Positions 36,541 to 44,661 of a DNA stretch of 64,000 nt are shown piece by piece; position 1 is the first letter of the stretch, and each line of letters opens with the position of its first letter. A program made the translations under genes and the position numbers. The stretch lies in NCBI GenBank assembly GCA_050330195.1, contig JBHJOB010000052.1, forward strand, positions 1 to 64,000, written 5' to 3'. Source of the stretch: JAHQVI01 sp050330195. GTDB taxonomy: Bacteria > Pseudomonadota > Alphaproteobacteria > Rhizobiales > Rhodomicrobiaceae. The notes beneath the pieces were generated by a model, which was not told the origin of the DNA, did not search any database, and worked only from the letters and a program-made list of their open reading frames with translations.

Positions 36541-37872
36541 ATGCCGCAAGCCCAACTTTTGCCGAACGACCTCGATCTTACCGCCTATTGGATGCCCTAC
36601 ACCGCCAACCGCCAGTACAAGGCTGACCCGAGACTGATCGTCTCCGCCGAAGGCATGTGGCTGACGGCCGCAGACGGGCGCAAGATTCTCGACGCCGCGT
36701 CCTCGCTATGGTGCGTAAATGCCGGCCATTGCCGCCGTGAAATCGTCGAAGCCATTCAGCGCCAGGCCGCCACGCTCGACTATGCCGCTCCATTCCAGAT
36801 GGGCCATCCGCTCGCATTTCAGCTGGCAACGCGCATTGCCGGAATGACGCCCGCCGGGATGGACCGCGTCTTCTTCACCAATTCCGGCTCGGAATCGGTC
36901 GATTCCGCCCTCAAGATCGCGCTTGCCTATCATCATGCGCGCGGCGAGGCTGGCCGTGTCCGCTTCATCGGCCGTGACCGTGGTTATCACGGCGCCGGTC
37001 TAGGCGGGACATCCGTCGGCGGGATGATCGCGAACCGGCGCGCATTCGGCGTGCTGATGCCGAGCGTCGACCATCTGCCTCACACGCATGACCTTGGCCG
37101 CAACGCCTTCAGTAAGGGCCAGCCCGAACATGGCGCGGAATTCGCCGATGCGCTGGAAGATATGGTTGCGTTGCATGGCGCGGAGACGATCGCGGGCGTC
37201 ATCGTGGAACCGGTGGCCGGCTCGACCGGTGTTCTCGTTCCGCCCAAAGGCTACCTGGAACGACTTCGGGCCATCTGCGACGAGCACGGCCTTCTATTGA
37301 TATTCGATGAAGTCATCACAGGATTTGGCCGTCTCGGCACGTCGTTCGCCGCGGAAAAATTCGGCGTCACGCCCGACATCATGACACTGGCCAAGGGCCT
37401 CACGAGCGCTTCGGTGCCGATGGGCGCGGTCGTCGTGAAGCAGGACATTCACGATGCGCTGATGAAGGGCCCGGAACATGTCATAGAGTTTTTCCACGGC
37501 TATACCTATTCCGGACACCCGCTGGCCTCCGCCGCAGCGATGGCGACCCTGGACATCTACGAAAACGAGGGATTGTTCGAGCGCGCGGCCCGACTCGCCC
37601 CGCTCTTCGAGGAGGCGGTGCATTCCCTGAAGGATCTGCCCAACGTCGTCGACATCCGGAACATCGGACTGATGGCCGGGATCGAATTGTCGGCCCGCAA
37701 TGGCGAGCCAGGAAAGCGCGGCTATGACGTCTTCCTCGACTGCTTCAGAAACGGCGTGCAGCTTCGCGTGACAGGCGACATCGTTGCCATGTCCCCGCCG
37801 CTGATCATCGAGGAGGATCAGATCGCGATGGTCGTGGAAAAGCTCGGCGAGGCCATTCGCCGCGCGGCCTGA
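36541..37872 (+). CDS. Omega-amino acid--pyruvate aminotransferase
   Basis: 443 residues, class III PLP aminotransferase. The N-terminal DLTAYWMPYTANRQYK and the DYAAPFQMGHPLAFQLA segment are typical of the beta-alanine/omega-amino-acid:pyruvate transaminase group. The PLP site is TLAKGLTSASVPMGAVVV with the Schiff-base Lys, and LLLIFDEVITGFGRLG gives the acidic residue. GGAGG before ATG 36541 sets the start. It would move the amino group of beta-alanine or similar omega-amines to pyruvate. No partner dehydrogenase (mmsA) lies next to it. Confidence 0.88.
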   Translation: MPQAQLLPNDLDLTAYWMPYTANRQYKADPRLIVSAEGMWLTAADGRKILDAASSLWCVNAGHCRREIVEAIQRQAATLDYAAPFQMGHPLAFQLATRIAGMTPAGMDRVFFTNSGSESVDSALKIALAYHHARGEAGRVRFIGRDRGYHGAGLGGTSVGGMIANRRAFGVLMPSVDHLPHTHDLGRNAFSKGQPEHGAEFADALEDMVALHGAETIAGVIVEPVAGSTGVLVPPKGYLERLRAICDEHGLLLIFDEVITGFGRLGTSFAAEKFGVTPDIMTLAKGLTSASVPMGAVVVKQDIHDALMKGPEHVIEFFHGYTYSGHPLASAAAMATLDIYENEGLFERAARLAPLFEEAVHSLKDLPNVVDIRNIGLMAGIELSARNGEPGKRGYDVFLDCFRNGVQLRVTGDIVAMSPPLIIEEDQIAMVVEKLGEAIRRAA

Positions 37873-37933
37873 TCAGGAAACGTTTCCGGCCGCCTCATGC
37901 GGGGGCGGACCGGGCGCGTGCCGTCGCACATGC

Positions 37934-38032
37934 TCTAGTGTGATTCAATAAGCCAGTGTCCCTTGAGATTCCGAACTTCGCTACGGAACTTGCGGTAGAT
38001 ACGGATGCGATTTCGGGATCGGGACACCAGGA
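37934..38032. repeat. Structured intergenic element
   Basis: A non-coding stretch with nested inverted motifs: GTGTCCC near 37957 and its complement near 38020, and TTCCG/CGGAA closer to the centre. It starts with tctagtg like the left arm of the 33977 element, but the rest differs. It lies between two gene ends and may be a convergent terminator or a dispersed element of this genome. Confidence 0.4.
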
Positions 38033-38500
38033 TCAGTACGGCGGACAGACCGGTCCGGCGCTTGTCCAGTAGGGCCGGTCGCAATCGCACTCGCATATGC
38101 CGTTCGGGCATTCATAGTGCTCGACCGCCCGCCAGGGATCACGGTCGCGGCGGTAGCTGGAGCGGTAATCCGCGTGAGTGATGGTCTTGCGCTGTCTCTC
38201 TCTGTATGGCGTGTATGCGCGATGTGCCGAGCCCCGTTCGCGCCTCATCTCCATCGAAGAGCTGCTGGGTAGCCGGTCGGCATGGCGCTTCCGGAGCGGC
38301 TCCAGATCGTCCCTGGGCGGGTTCGGCCGCGGCTCGGCGACCGTCTCGCGCGATTCGCGGGGAGCGCGCTGCACCGGGCTGGCCGGCGGGGTCTGGACAA
38401 TATCGGTCCTGCCAGCGCCGTCCCCACGATCGAGCGCGAGAAAAATCACGATCCCCAGCATCCCGACAATGATAAGAGCTGCAAGCAGCCTTTCGACCAT
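38033..38500 (-). CDS. Hypothetical membrane-anchored protein
   Basis: About 155 residues from ATG 38500. One N-terminal membrane helix (LLAALIIVGMLGIVIFLAL) is followed by a Pro/Arg/Ser-rich region (about 30-110) and a short cysteine-rich tail with ECPNGICECDCD and VCPPY. The tail could bind a metal or be disulfide bonded in the periplasm. The start is not certain; GTG 38506 is equally possible. Not a family I know. Confidence 0.5.
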   Translation of the reverse strand: MVERLLAALIIVGMLGIVIFLALDRGDGAGRTDIVQTPPASPVQRAPRESRETVAEPRPNPPRDDLEPLRKRHADRLPSSSSMEMRRERGSAHRAYTPYRERQRKTITHADYRSSYRRDRDPWRAVEHYECPNGICECDCDRPYWTSAGPVCPPY

Positions 38501-38819
38501 TTCGAGCACAGCGGCTTTTCTCCCAATCCCAAGACGCAGTCCCCCAGCCACTTCTGATATCCTGCCGTCGTCCGCAGGCGGGTCTGGAGGTCTTTTTGCA
38601 TTCCGATCCGGTCGGCCGCGGCTCCGAAAACCTGTTCGCAGTTGCTTTTCCCGGAAGTGCGCCTCACCTTCCGGACGATCCTGAAATTGCAACGGACCAT
38701 GATAACATTATGTTCCGTCAGCCACGCGACGTCGCGCATTTAATTAAATTTAGATTAAGACGCCTTGGAATTGTGACGCAAAAAGCTTGTTCGGGATAGG
38801 TGAATCCGTAGCTGACAAA
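38501..38819. other. Intergenic region upstream of the membrane-anchored protein
   Basis: A minus-strand open frame of 97 codons (38446-38739) crosses it, partly overlapping the next gene in another frame; it has no recognisable domain and I do not call it. The part near 38740-38790 is AT-rich. Confidence 0.35.
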
Positions 38820-39425
38820 CTAATTGTCCAGCTGCGTTGCAACCAGATCGAGCCGGATCTTTACGAGATCACCCACGATCATGCCGGATACCGGACCGTT
38901 TGGACCGATACCGAAATTGCGCCGGTTGATCGCCGCCTCGCCAACGACCACGCCCTCCCCCTGGTCGACCTGGATCGTGAACGGGATCGTCACCTGATTG
39001 GTCTTCCCCTTGATCGTGAGATCACCGGTCATCATGAACATGCCCTCGGTTCCGGTGGCCTCGATCGAGGTAGCCCGGAATCCGGCCAAGGGATAGGTCT
39101 GGGCATCGAACCACTCCTGGCTCCGCAGCGCATCATCGCCCTGCGGCTGTCCGGTGGTGACTGTGTTAATGTCGATCCGGGCGGAGATTTCGCTGATTTC
39201 GAGATACTCGGGATCGAAGCGAAGCTCTGCCTCGAACTGCTGGAACTGGCCGGTCACAACCTGCCCGCCCACATCGGCCTCGAAGCTGATCCGGCTCTTG
39301 CCTTTATTGAGCGCCCATTCCAGCGCCGAGGCCGGAAGCGCTGCTGAGCCAAAGGCCACAATCGCCGCGAGCGGAATGAACAGCCGATGCAGTTTCTTCG
39401 GGAAACACCAAAACATACGCAACAT
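38820..39425 (-). CDS. YceI family periplasmic protein
   Basis: About 201 residues. The signal peptide ends near ASA-LE. The mature lipocalin-like barrel has the family features WALNKGKSRISFEADVGG, FDPEYLEIS, IDINTVTTGQPQGDDALR, a FRATSIEATG strand and the terminal DLVKIRLDLVA. YceI proteins bind isoprenoid lipids such as polyprenols or ubiquinone precursors. ATG 39425 (AGGATGG upstream) is chosen; an ATG at 39449 lies within the dispersed repeat at 39444. Confidence 0.88.
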   Translation of the reverse strand: MLRMFWCFPKKLHRLFIPLAAIVAFGSAALPASALEWALNKGKSRISFEADVGGQVVTGQFQQFEAELRFDPEYLEISEISARIDINTVTTGQPQGDDALRSQEWFDAQTYPLAGFRATSIEATGTEGMFMMTGDLTIKGKTNQVTIPFTIQVDQGEGVVVGEAAINRRNFGIGPNGPVSGMIVGDLVKIRLDLVATQLDN

Positions 39426-39443
39426 TACGCCATCCTGAATCGG

Positions 39444-39517
39444 GATCATTTCAGGCGGAAACGATCTCGATCTCCAATTGTTTGTTTTCAGCTCGGCTTT
39501 CCCGAAAAATGGCGCCC
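39444..39517 (+). repeat. Dispersed 74-bp intergenic element, copy A
   Basis: Shares, in the same order and spacing, the blocks GATCATTTCA, GGAAACGATCTCGATCTC, TTGTTTGTTTTCAGCTCGG and CCCGAAAAATGG with copies at 55786 and 57318. It lies 19-92 bases upstream of the yceI start and so falls in its leader. Confidence 0.8.
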
Positions 39518-39727
39518 ATTCCATCGGACCTTGCTGTAGTTGCATCGCCCCCGGCAGCGCGGCAAAGCGGAGCCCTGGGACACCGGCACGTAAACTAATG
39601 ACCGAGAGCGCCGGCGTCTGACGGGTCAATTGGCCCGCGCCCGTTAGTGTGTGAGTGACCGCGAGCAATGCGTGGCCAGATGATGTAGAGGCAGAACATG
39701 CCTCACTGATGGCTGAGTGCAGATTTT
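39518..39727. other. Leader side of yceI
   Basis: Nothing recognisable; an open minus-strand frame runs through from 39794 but has no protein character and includes the repeat. Together with the repeat this makes about 300 bases without a gene between yceI and the small lipoprotein frame. Confidence 0.35.
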
Positions 39728-39898
39728 TCAGCGCCGGTTCAACCGTTTTTTTGTCTCCGGTTCGCAGTTCTCGGCCGGCGAGGATATGTGGCAACGCTCG
39801 CGCGCTGTTCCCCCGCCTGGAACGCGGCCCGGAAGCGTGCGTCCGATACCGGTGCAGGAGAGAAGGAGTGCGGCCGGGAATGCGAGCAGCCAGGTCAT
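39728..39898 (-). CDS. Possible small lipoprotein, 56 aa
   Basis: A 56-codon frame that begins MTWLLAFPAALLLSCTGIG: a short hydrophobic signal followed by a lipobox-like LLSC. The rest is short, basic and has two more cysteines. It starts 57 bases after the gloA stop on the same strand and may be co-transcribed with it. The ribosome site is poor (GGGC), so this is tentative. Confidence 0.4.
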   Translation of the reverse strand: MTWLLAFPAALLLSCTGIGRTLPGRVPGGGTARERCHISSPAENCEPETKKRLNRR

Positions 39899-39955
39899 CA
39901 GATGCCCGGCTGCCGGTCTGTCAATTCTGTGTCATGCGCGCGCTGGGAGCTGGCG

Positions 39956-40375
39956 TTACCATTCGCCGGTGTTCGGCATCGAGAGCCAGGGCTCTTTCGG
40001 CTCAAGCGAGCCGTCCTTCTGCAACAGCTCGATGGAGATATTGTCCGGCGACCGCACAAATGCCATGCGGCCGTCGCGCGGCGGCCGGTTGATGGTCACG
40101 CCGTTCTTCATGAGGTGCTCGCAAAGCTCGTAGATATTGTCGACCGCATAGGCGAGATGGCCGAAATTGCGCCCGCCGCTATAGGTCTCCGGATCCCAGT
40201 TGTAGGTCAGCTCGACTTGCGCGGATTCGTCGCCCGGTGCGGCGAGGAAGATCAGCGTGAACCGCCCTTGTTCATTCTCGATCCGCCGCACCTCTCTCAA
40301 GCCGAGCTTGTTGCAGTAGAAATCGAGCGATTCATCGACGTCGGTGACGCGCACCATCGTATGCAGATATTTCAT
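39956..40375 (-). CDS. gloA: Lactoylglutathione lyase (glyoxalase I)
   Basis: 139 residues. It isomerises the hemithioacetal of methylglyoxal and glutathione to lactoylglutathione. Two glyoxalase half-domains: HTMVRVTDVDESLDFYCNKLGL with the first metal His, VELTYNW with the Glu, FGHLAYAVDNIYELCEHL with the second His, and the C-terminal SIELLQ Glu. GAGAGG before ATG 40375 sets the start. Confidence 0.94.
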   Translation of the reverse strand: MKYLHTMVRVTDVDESLDFYCNKLGLREVRRIENEQGRFTLIFLAAPGDESAQVELTYNWDPETYSGGRNFGHLAYAVDNIYELCEHLMKNGVTINRPPRDGRMAFVRSPDNISIELLQKDGSLEPKEPWLSMPNTGEW

Positions 40376-40733
40376 CGTTGCCTCTCGTGGTTCTGTTGTG
40401 CCCAGCACACTACCCGGAGGGGCCGCCATGCATCAATGCAAAGCGCAATTCAAAAATTTGTTTGATCCCCAGAAGAATGCATCCGCAGTGGAAAGGTCTC
40501 CCCGACCACAATTCCGCCCTATCCAGACGGAATCGTCGTCGGTTCCGCATCGTGCATTGCAGTCCGCAGATGCCAACGGCCTGTGAGAAGCCTTGTGATT
40601 CGTGAAAAAAGCGTTTCATCAATGCACGCTAGAGTTGTATAAGGAGTCACACGGTACGTGCTTCCGCGTGCATGGCATTCGGAGAATACGTAACCGGGAT
40701 CAAGGAGTGAAAAGAAAAAAGAAATGTAAAACA
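40376..40733. other. Leader/promoter region before the double cold-shock gene
   Basis: No convincing gene. It contains an isolated AAGGAGT at about 40640 and another at 40702 not followed by a good frame, and a short hairpin (CACGGTACGTGCTTCCGCGTG region, 40650-40670). A long structured leader would be usual for a cold-shock-type gene. Confidence 0.35.
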
Positions 40734-40919
40734 ATGGCTTACTCATATCGTTCGTTAACGGCAGACTCTATGGTCAGCCCCTCGTCGCGGCAACTTATCC
40801 AGACCTGCGGAAATTTCGCTGGTCAGGGCGTCGCCGAGTGGTATGTTTCGTTAACGATTTGCGAAGGTCGGGACTTGGCGGAAGACCTGGCCCTGCAAAT
40901 TGGTACAACAGTGAAGTAA
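40734..40919 (+). CDS. Possible 61-aa protein upstream of the double cold-shock gene
   Basis: A 61-codon frame starting MAYSYRSLTADSMVSPSS and containing GVAEWYVSLTICEGRDLAED. It is balanced in composition and reads like a small folded protein. It ends 17 bases before the ATG of the double cold-shock-domain gene, so the two may be translationally linked. The ribosome site is weak and no family is recognised. Confidence 0.4.
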   Translation: MAYSYRSLTADSMVSPSSRQLIQTCGNFAGQGVAEWYVSLTICEGRDLAEDLALQIGTTVK

Positions 40920-40936
40920 AAGCGGGGGATTACAAA

Positions 40937-41515
40937 ATGGGGGACAAATTACCTCCAGTTGTCTCGACGTTCGGCGAAACTGCCGAACAAGCCGGTGTTG
41001 ACGTTGTCGTCGTTGCTGGCCAGATAAAATGGTTTGATGCTTCTAAAGGCTTTGGTTTTATCGTCCCGGATAACGGCATGCCCGATATCCTGCTGCATGT
41101 GACGATCCTGCGCCGCGACGGGTATCAGACCGCTTATGAAGGGGCGCGTGTGGTTTGCGAAGTCGTAAACCGGGACCGGGGGCTTCAGGCTTTCCGTGTG
41201 CTGGGCATGGACGAGAGCACGGCCATACACCCGTCGCAACTGCCGCAACGCACCCATGTCACCGTGAATGCGGAGAGCGACTGGGAGCGCGCAATGGTCA
41301 AGTGGTTCAATCGAATCAAGGGATTCGGATTCTTGACGCGCGGCGAAGGCACGGAAGACATTTTCGTGCATATGGAAACGCTGCGCCGCTTCGGTTTTGC
41401 CGAATTGCGGCCCGGTCAGGTCGTGCTCGTTCGTCACGGACGAGGTTCAAAAGGATTGATGGCTGCGGAGCTGAAGCCCGATGGAGCGGCTTCAACTTTC
41501 CCTACGTCCCACTGA
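40937..41515 (+). CDS. Protein with two cold-shock domains
   Basis: 192 residues with two CSD OB-folds: GQIKWFDASKGFGFIVPD then ILLHVTIL (about 28-90), and AMVKWFNRIKGFGFLTRG then DIFVHMETLRRFGF (about 122-185). Both RNP1 (KGFGF) and RNP2-like (V/LHV, VHM) motifs are retained, so both domains should bind single-stranded RNA or DNA. Two-domain CSD proteins are typical of alphaproteobacteria (CspC/CspD type in Caulobacter) and are often stationary-phase or stress proteins. GGGGGA precedes ATG 40937. The downstream DUF192 gene overlaps its end. Confidence 0.93.
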   Translation: MGDKLPPVVSTFGETAEQAGVDVVVVAGQIKWFDASKGFGFIVPDNGMPDILLHVTILRRDGYQTAYEGARVVCEVVNRDRGLQAFRVLGMDESTAIHPSQLPQRTHVTVNAESDWERAMVKWFNRIKGFGFLTRGEGTEDIFVHMETLRRFGFAELRPGQVVLVRHGRGSKGLMAAELKPDGAASTFPTSH

Positions 41516-41999
41516 CGTGATTCCGGTTACGTCAGTGAAACAATTCAGCGAGGCAGTTCTGGCTGCCCTGCTTTTGCTTGGTCTGGCGGTCGCACACGGC
41601 GACCTCCACGCCGCATCTCTCGATAAACAGTCCCTCCGCTTCGTGACTGCTACGGCTGAGCACCAGATCATGGTCGAAGTCGCCCGGACTGAGCAGGAAC
41701 GTTCAACCGGACTCATGTTCCGCCGCAGCCTGCCGGAAGATCAAGGCATGATCTTCCTTTATCCGCAGGACGGGCCGATCTCGATGTGGATGAAGAACAC
41801 CTACATTCCTCTCGACATGTTTTTCGTGCGCGCGGACGGCGTGATCCACCGGATCGAGCAACATACCGAGCCGTTTTCCGAACGCACGATTTCATCCGAA
41901 GGCACTGTGCGCGCCGTGGTCGAGATGATCGCCGGCAGCGCCAACAGGCTGGGTATCAAGCCGGGTGACAGGGTCGAATTTGAGGGCCTGGCAGACTGA
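41481..41999 (+). CDS. DUF192 family exported protein
   Basis: 172 residues from ATG 41481, which overlaps the previous gene by 35 bases. A hydrophobic stretch AVLAALLLLGLAVAHG forms a signal or anchor. The DUF192 domain (about 52-168) shows EVARTEQERSTGLMFRRSLP, GMIFLYP, SMWMKNTYIPLDMFFVRADG and the C-terminal AGSANRLGIKPGDRVEF. GTG 41517 or 41535 may be the real start. Function of the family unknown; pairing with a cold-shock gene is common in this order. Confidence 0.87.
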   Translation: MERLQLSLRPTDVIPVTSVKQFSEAVLAALLLLGLAVAHGDLHAASLDKQSLRFVTATAEHQIMVEVARTEQERSTGLMFRRSLPEDQGMIFLYPQDGPISMWMKNTYIPLDMFFVRADGVIHRIEQHTEPFSERTISSEGTVRAVVEMIAGSANRLGIKPGDRVEFEGLAD

Positions 42000-42397
42000 C
42001 CTTGCGTCAGCGCATCGTCAGCCGCCACCATCCTTCCCGAATACATGCGCGGCTCCCCACGGACGACAAGCCTCCAATACAGGGAGCATTCACGCGGATC
42101 AACTGCGCGTCTGCGTCCATGATCTTCTCTCGCCCTTTGCCGTTCCGGCGCGATGCTCGCACGATCAGGACGAGCCTGCCGCGACAATACGGCCCCGAGA
42201 CCTCGCACAATGATCTCGTTGGCATCAACGGCGGCGCGATTTCCGGCCATCGCGGCGGAGTAAAATCCGGTCAGTTGGGTAGCAGACAGCTTCGGGAGCG
42301 GGCCCTCAAGGCGGTCATCAGACTGCCCGGACAATCGCGGACGAGCGACGCCGTTTCCGCCAAACCATGATCTGCCGGACGTTCAACGATGTCTGCC
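42000..42397. other. Unassigned region between the DUF192 gene and the ABC operon
   Basis: Nearly 400 bases with several open frames on both strands (for example 42002-42370 plus) but none with a recognisable product or a good ribosome site. It may contain the 3' end of the zinc operon transcript or a decayed gene. I see no tRNA or clear terminator. Confidence 0.4.
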
Positions 42398-43846
42398 TCA
42401 ATGGTGTGCCCCCGCAAGGTCACGTTTCGGCTCCATGTCACCTCGGGTGATGGTTTCGCCAAGGTGCAGAGCTGTATCGGCGGTGTTGTGGATCAGGGCC
42501 CGGTCATGGCTGACCAGCATGATCGCGACGCCATCCCGCTCCGCCGTCTCCGTCAGAAGCGCGATCACCTTTGCCTGTGTGATGGGGTCAAGCCGCGATG
42601 TCGGCTCGTCGGCAAAGATGAATGCCGGTTTGCGTAAAAGGACGCGGAGGAGCGACAGGCGCTGTAGCTCGCCGCCGGACACCGCCCCCGGCCGGCGCGC
42701 CAGAAGTCCCGGATCGAGGCCAAGACGTTCCAGAAGAGCGTCGACCTCATTGGCAAGGCCGCCCGTCACCTTCACCATGTCCGCGATGGTCTGGCCAATG
42801 CGCCGCTTGCGTGGAAAGGCTGCGATCGGATCCTGGTAGAGCTTCTGGAATGCGAAAGGCCGACCGCCATGACGGCGCAGAACCTCCCCTTCCGATGGCG
42901 AAACCAGCCCGAGGATCGCATCGCCGAGCGAGGATTTTCCGCATCCCGAAGGCCCGGTGACACCGAAGAGCCCGCCTGGCGCGATCTCCAGACTGACGTC
43001 CCGAAACAGGGTGCGGCCGCCGCGCGCCACGGCGAGATTGCGCAGTCTCACCACCGCGGGATCGTTCCGCGCCACAGGGCGTCTTTGGGTCCAGCTTTCG
43101 GGATCAGCCGCGAACAGGTCCTTCGTGTAGGTTTCCCGAGGGGCTGCGAAGATCTGCTCCGTCGCGCCGAGCTCCACAACCTCGCCCTCACGCAGGACGA
43201 TCAGCCGTCCGCCGATCCGGCGCGCCAGAGCCAGGTCATGGGTGATGACCAGCAATCCTCCGGTCTGGCCCATTTCGGAAAGGAGTAGGTTCGCGATCTC
43301 ATCGCGACGCGCAGCATCGAGCCCCTTGGTGGGCTCGTCCGCGATCACGATCCGCGCTCCGCCCGCGCGCGCGGCGGCAATCGCCACGCGCTGCGCCATG
43401 CCTCCGGAGAGCTCATGCGGAAAGCGCAACTCCGCCCCGGCGAGTCCGAGCGCAGACAGATCGGAGGCGGCGCGGGCGCCTGCCTCGCGGCGCGGCAAGC
43501 CGCGCACCAGCGCGTGCGCCTCGGCGACCTGGCCCTGCGCCCGCATCAGCGGATCGAGCGACAGCCAGGGCTCTTGCGGGAGCACGCCGATCTCCCGGCC
43601 CCAAAGCCCCCGGAAGCGCTCAGGCGCTCCGGCGTTCAGGACGCGCTTGCCGATGGCGACGCAGCCTCTCGCATCGAGTTCCGGCGGCAGAGTGCCCATG
43701 AGCGCCTGCGCCATGAGGCTCTTGCCCGATCCGGTCTCGCCAAGGATGACCAGAGGCTCGCCCGGATCGAGATGCAGCGACAAGGGCGCCAGAAGGATCG
43801 TGCCGCCGTCACGCACGGAGATGTCTTCGGCTTTCAGAAGGGTCAT
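42398..43846 (-). CDS. ABC transporter, fused double ATP-binding protein (DppDF/NikDE type)
   Basis: 482 residues holding two complete ABC ATPase domains in tandem, equivalent to DppD plus DppF. First domain: Walker A LGETGSGKSLMAQALMG, signature LSGGMAQRVAIA, Walker B IVIADEPTKGLD. Second: Walker A TGPSGCGKSSLGDAIL, signature VSGGELQRLSLL, Walker B FIFADEPTSRLD. It supplies the energy for the importer encoded just upstream. ATG 43846 overlaps the stop of the second permease by 4 bases (ATGA). Last gene of the zur-headed operon. Confidence 0.93.
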   Translation of the reverse strand: MTLLKAEDISVRDGGTILLAPLSLHLDPGEPLVILGETGSGKSLMAQALMGTLPPELDARGCVAIGKRVLNAGAPERFRGLWGREIGVLPQEPWLSLDPLMRAQGQVAEAHALVRGLPRREAGARAASDLSALGLAGAELRFPHELSGGMAQRVAIAAARAGGARIVIADEPTKGLDAARRDEIANLLLSEMGQTGGLLVITHDLALARRIGGRLIVLREGEVVELGATEQIFAAPRETYTKDLFAADPESWTQRRPVARNDPAVVRLRNLAVARGGRTLFRDVSLEIAPGGLFGVTGPSGCGKSSLGDAILGLVSPSEGEVLRRHGGRPFAFQKLYQDPIAAFPRKRRIGQTIADMVKVTGGLANEVDALLERLGLDPGLLARRPGAVSGGELQRLSLLRVLLRKPAFIFADEPTSRLDPITQAKVIALLTETAERDGVAIMLVSHDRALIHNTADTALHLGETITRGDMEPKRDLAGAHH

Positions 43847-44661
43847 GATTCGCGACTCCCGGCCAAAAGGGTGAGGCCCAGAAGCAGGGCGAAGGTCGCG
43901 ATGACCGGCGACAGGAGCGCGAGCGGTGATTCCCTCCAATAGGGCAGCAGTTCGACCATCATCAGGCCCAGCTCCGGCGTCGGCGCGCGCATGCCGACAT
44001 GCACGAAGCCAAGCGCCGCGATGGCCATGATCGCCGTGGCCGTCCCAAAGGCGGCGGCTGTCAGCATCATCGGCGCGATCTCGGGCCACAGATGGATGCG
44101 GAAGATGTACGCCGGACCGAACCCCAGTAGCCGTGACGCCTGCACGGCGGGCGAGGCGAGAATCTCGCGCGTGGCGGCGCGAGTGAGCCGGAAGAACTCG
44201 ACCCACAGCACCAGCGACAGACCTGCCCAGAATCCGAGCGCCGTGCCCGGCACCATTGCGAGCACGATGAGCACAAGCAGCAGCCCCGGCAGTGCGAGCA
44301 GCGCATCGGCCAGCATGACGAGGATGCGGTCGATCCAGCCGCCTCGCGCCGCAGCCAGAGTGCCGAGCACGAGCCCCGCCGCTCCGGCGGTCGCGACAGC
44401 AGCGACGGCGATCAGGGGCGACAAGCGCAGGGCATGGGCCAGCCGGTGAAAGATGGATCGGCCAAGGTGGTCGTAGCCTAGCGGCGCTGCCGCGTCCGGC
44501 CCGGAGAGCGCATTGATCAGGGATTGCGCGAAGGGATCGCCCGGAACAGCCAGGGGCCCGAGCAAGGCGAAGGCCGCGACGAGCAGAACGAGAGACCGGC
44601 CGACGATACGCGGCGGCGGCAGGATCGTGCCGCGAGGTCCGGGAAATCCGATGGCGGTCAT
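43843..44661 (-). CDS. ABC transporter permease, DppC/NikC type
   Basis: 272 residues with about six membrane helices. It has the DppC-type N-terminal region (SGPDAAAPLGYDHLGRSIFHRL) and the cytoplasmic loop TREILASPAVQASRLLGFGP, the EAA-like site for the ATPase. Its ATG overlaps the stop of the first permease by ATGA and its stop overlaps the start of the ATPase gene in the same way. Confidence 0.92.
   Translation of the reverse strand: MTAIGFPGPRGTILPPPRIVGRSLVLLVAAFALLGPLAVPGDPFAQSLINALSGPDAAAPLGYDHLGRSIFHRLAHALRLSPLIAVAAVATAGAAGLVLGTLAAARGGWIDRILVMLADALLALPGLLLVLIVLAMVPGTALGFWAGLSLVLWVEFFRLTRAATREILASPAVQASRLLGFGPAYIFRIHLWPEIAPMMLTAAAFGTATAIMAIAALGFVHVGMRAPTPELGLMMVELLPYWRESPLALLSPVIATFALLLGLTLLAGSRES

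Noticed and set aside
42002..42370. A 122-codon plus-strand frame
   Set aside because: No ribosome site, no domain, and a Ser/Arg/Pro composition typical of chance frames.
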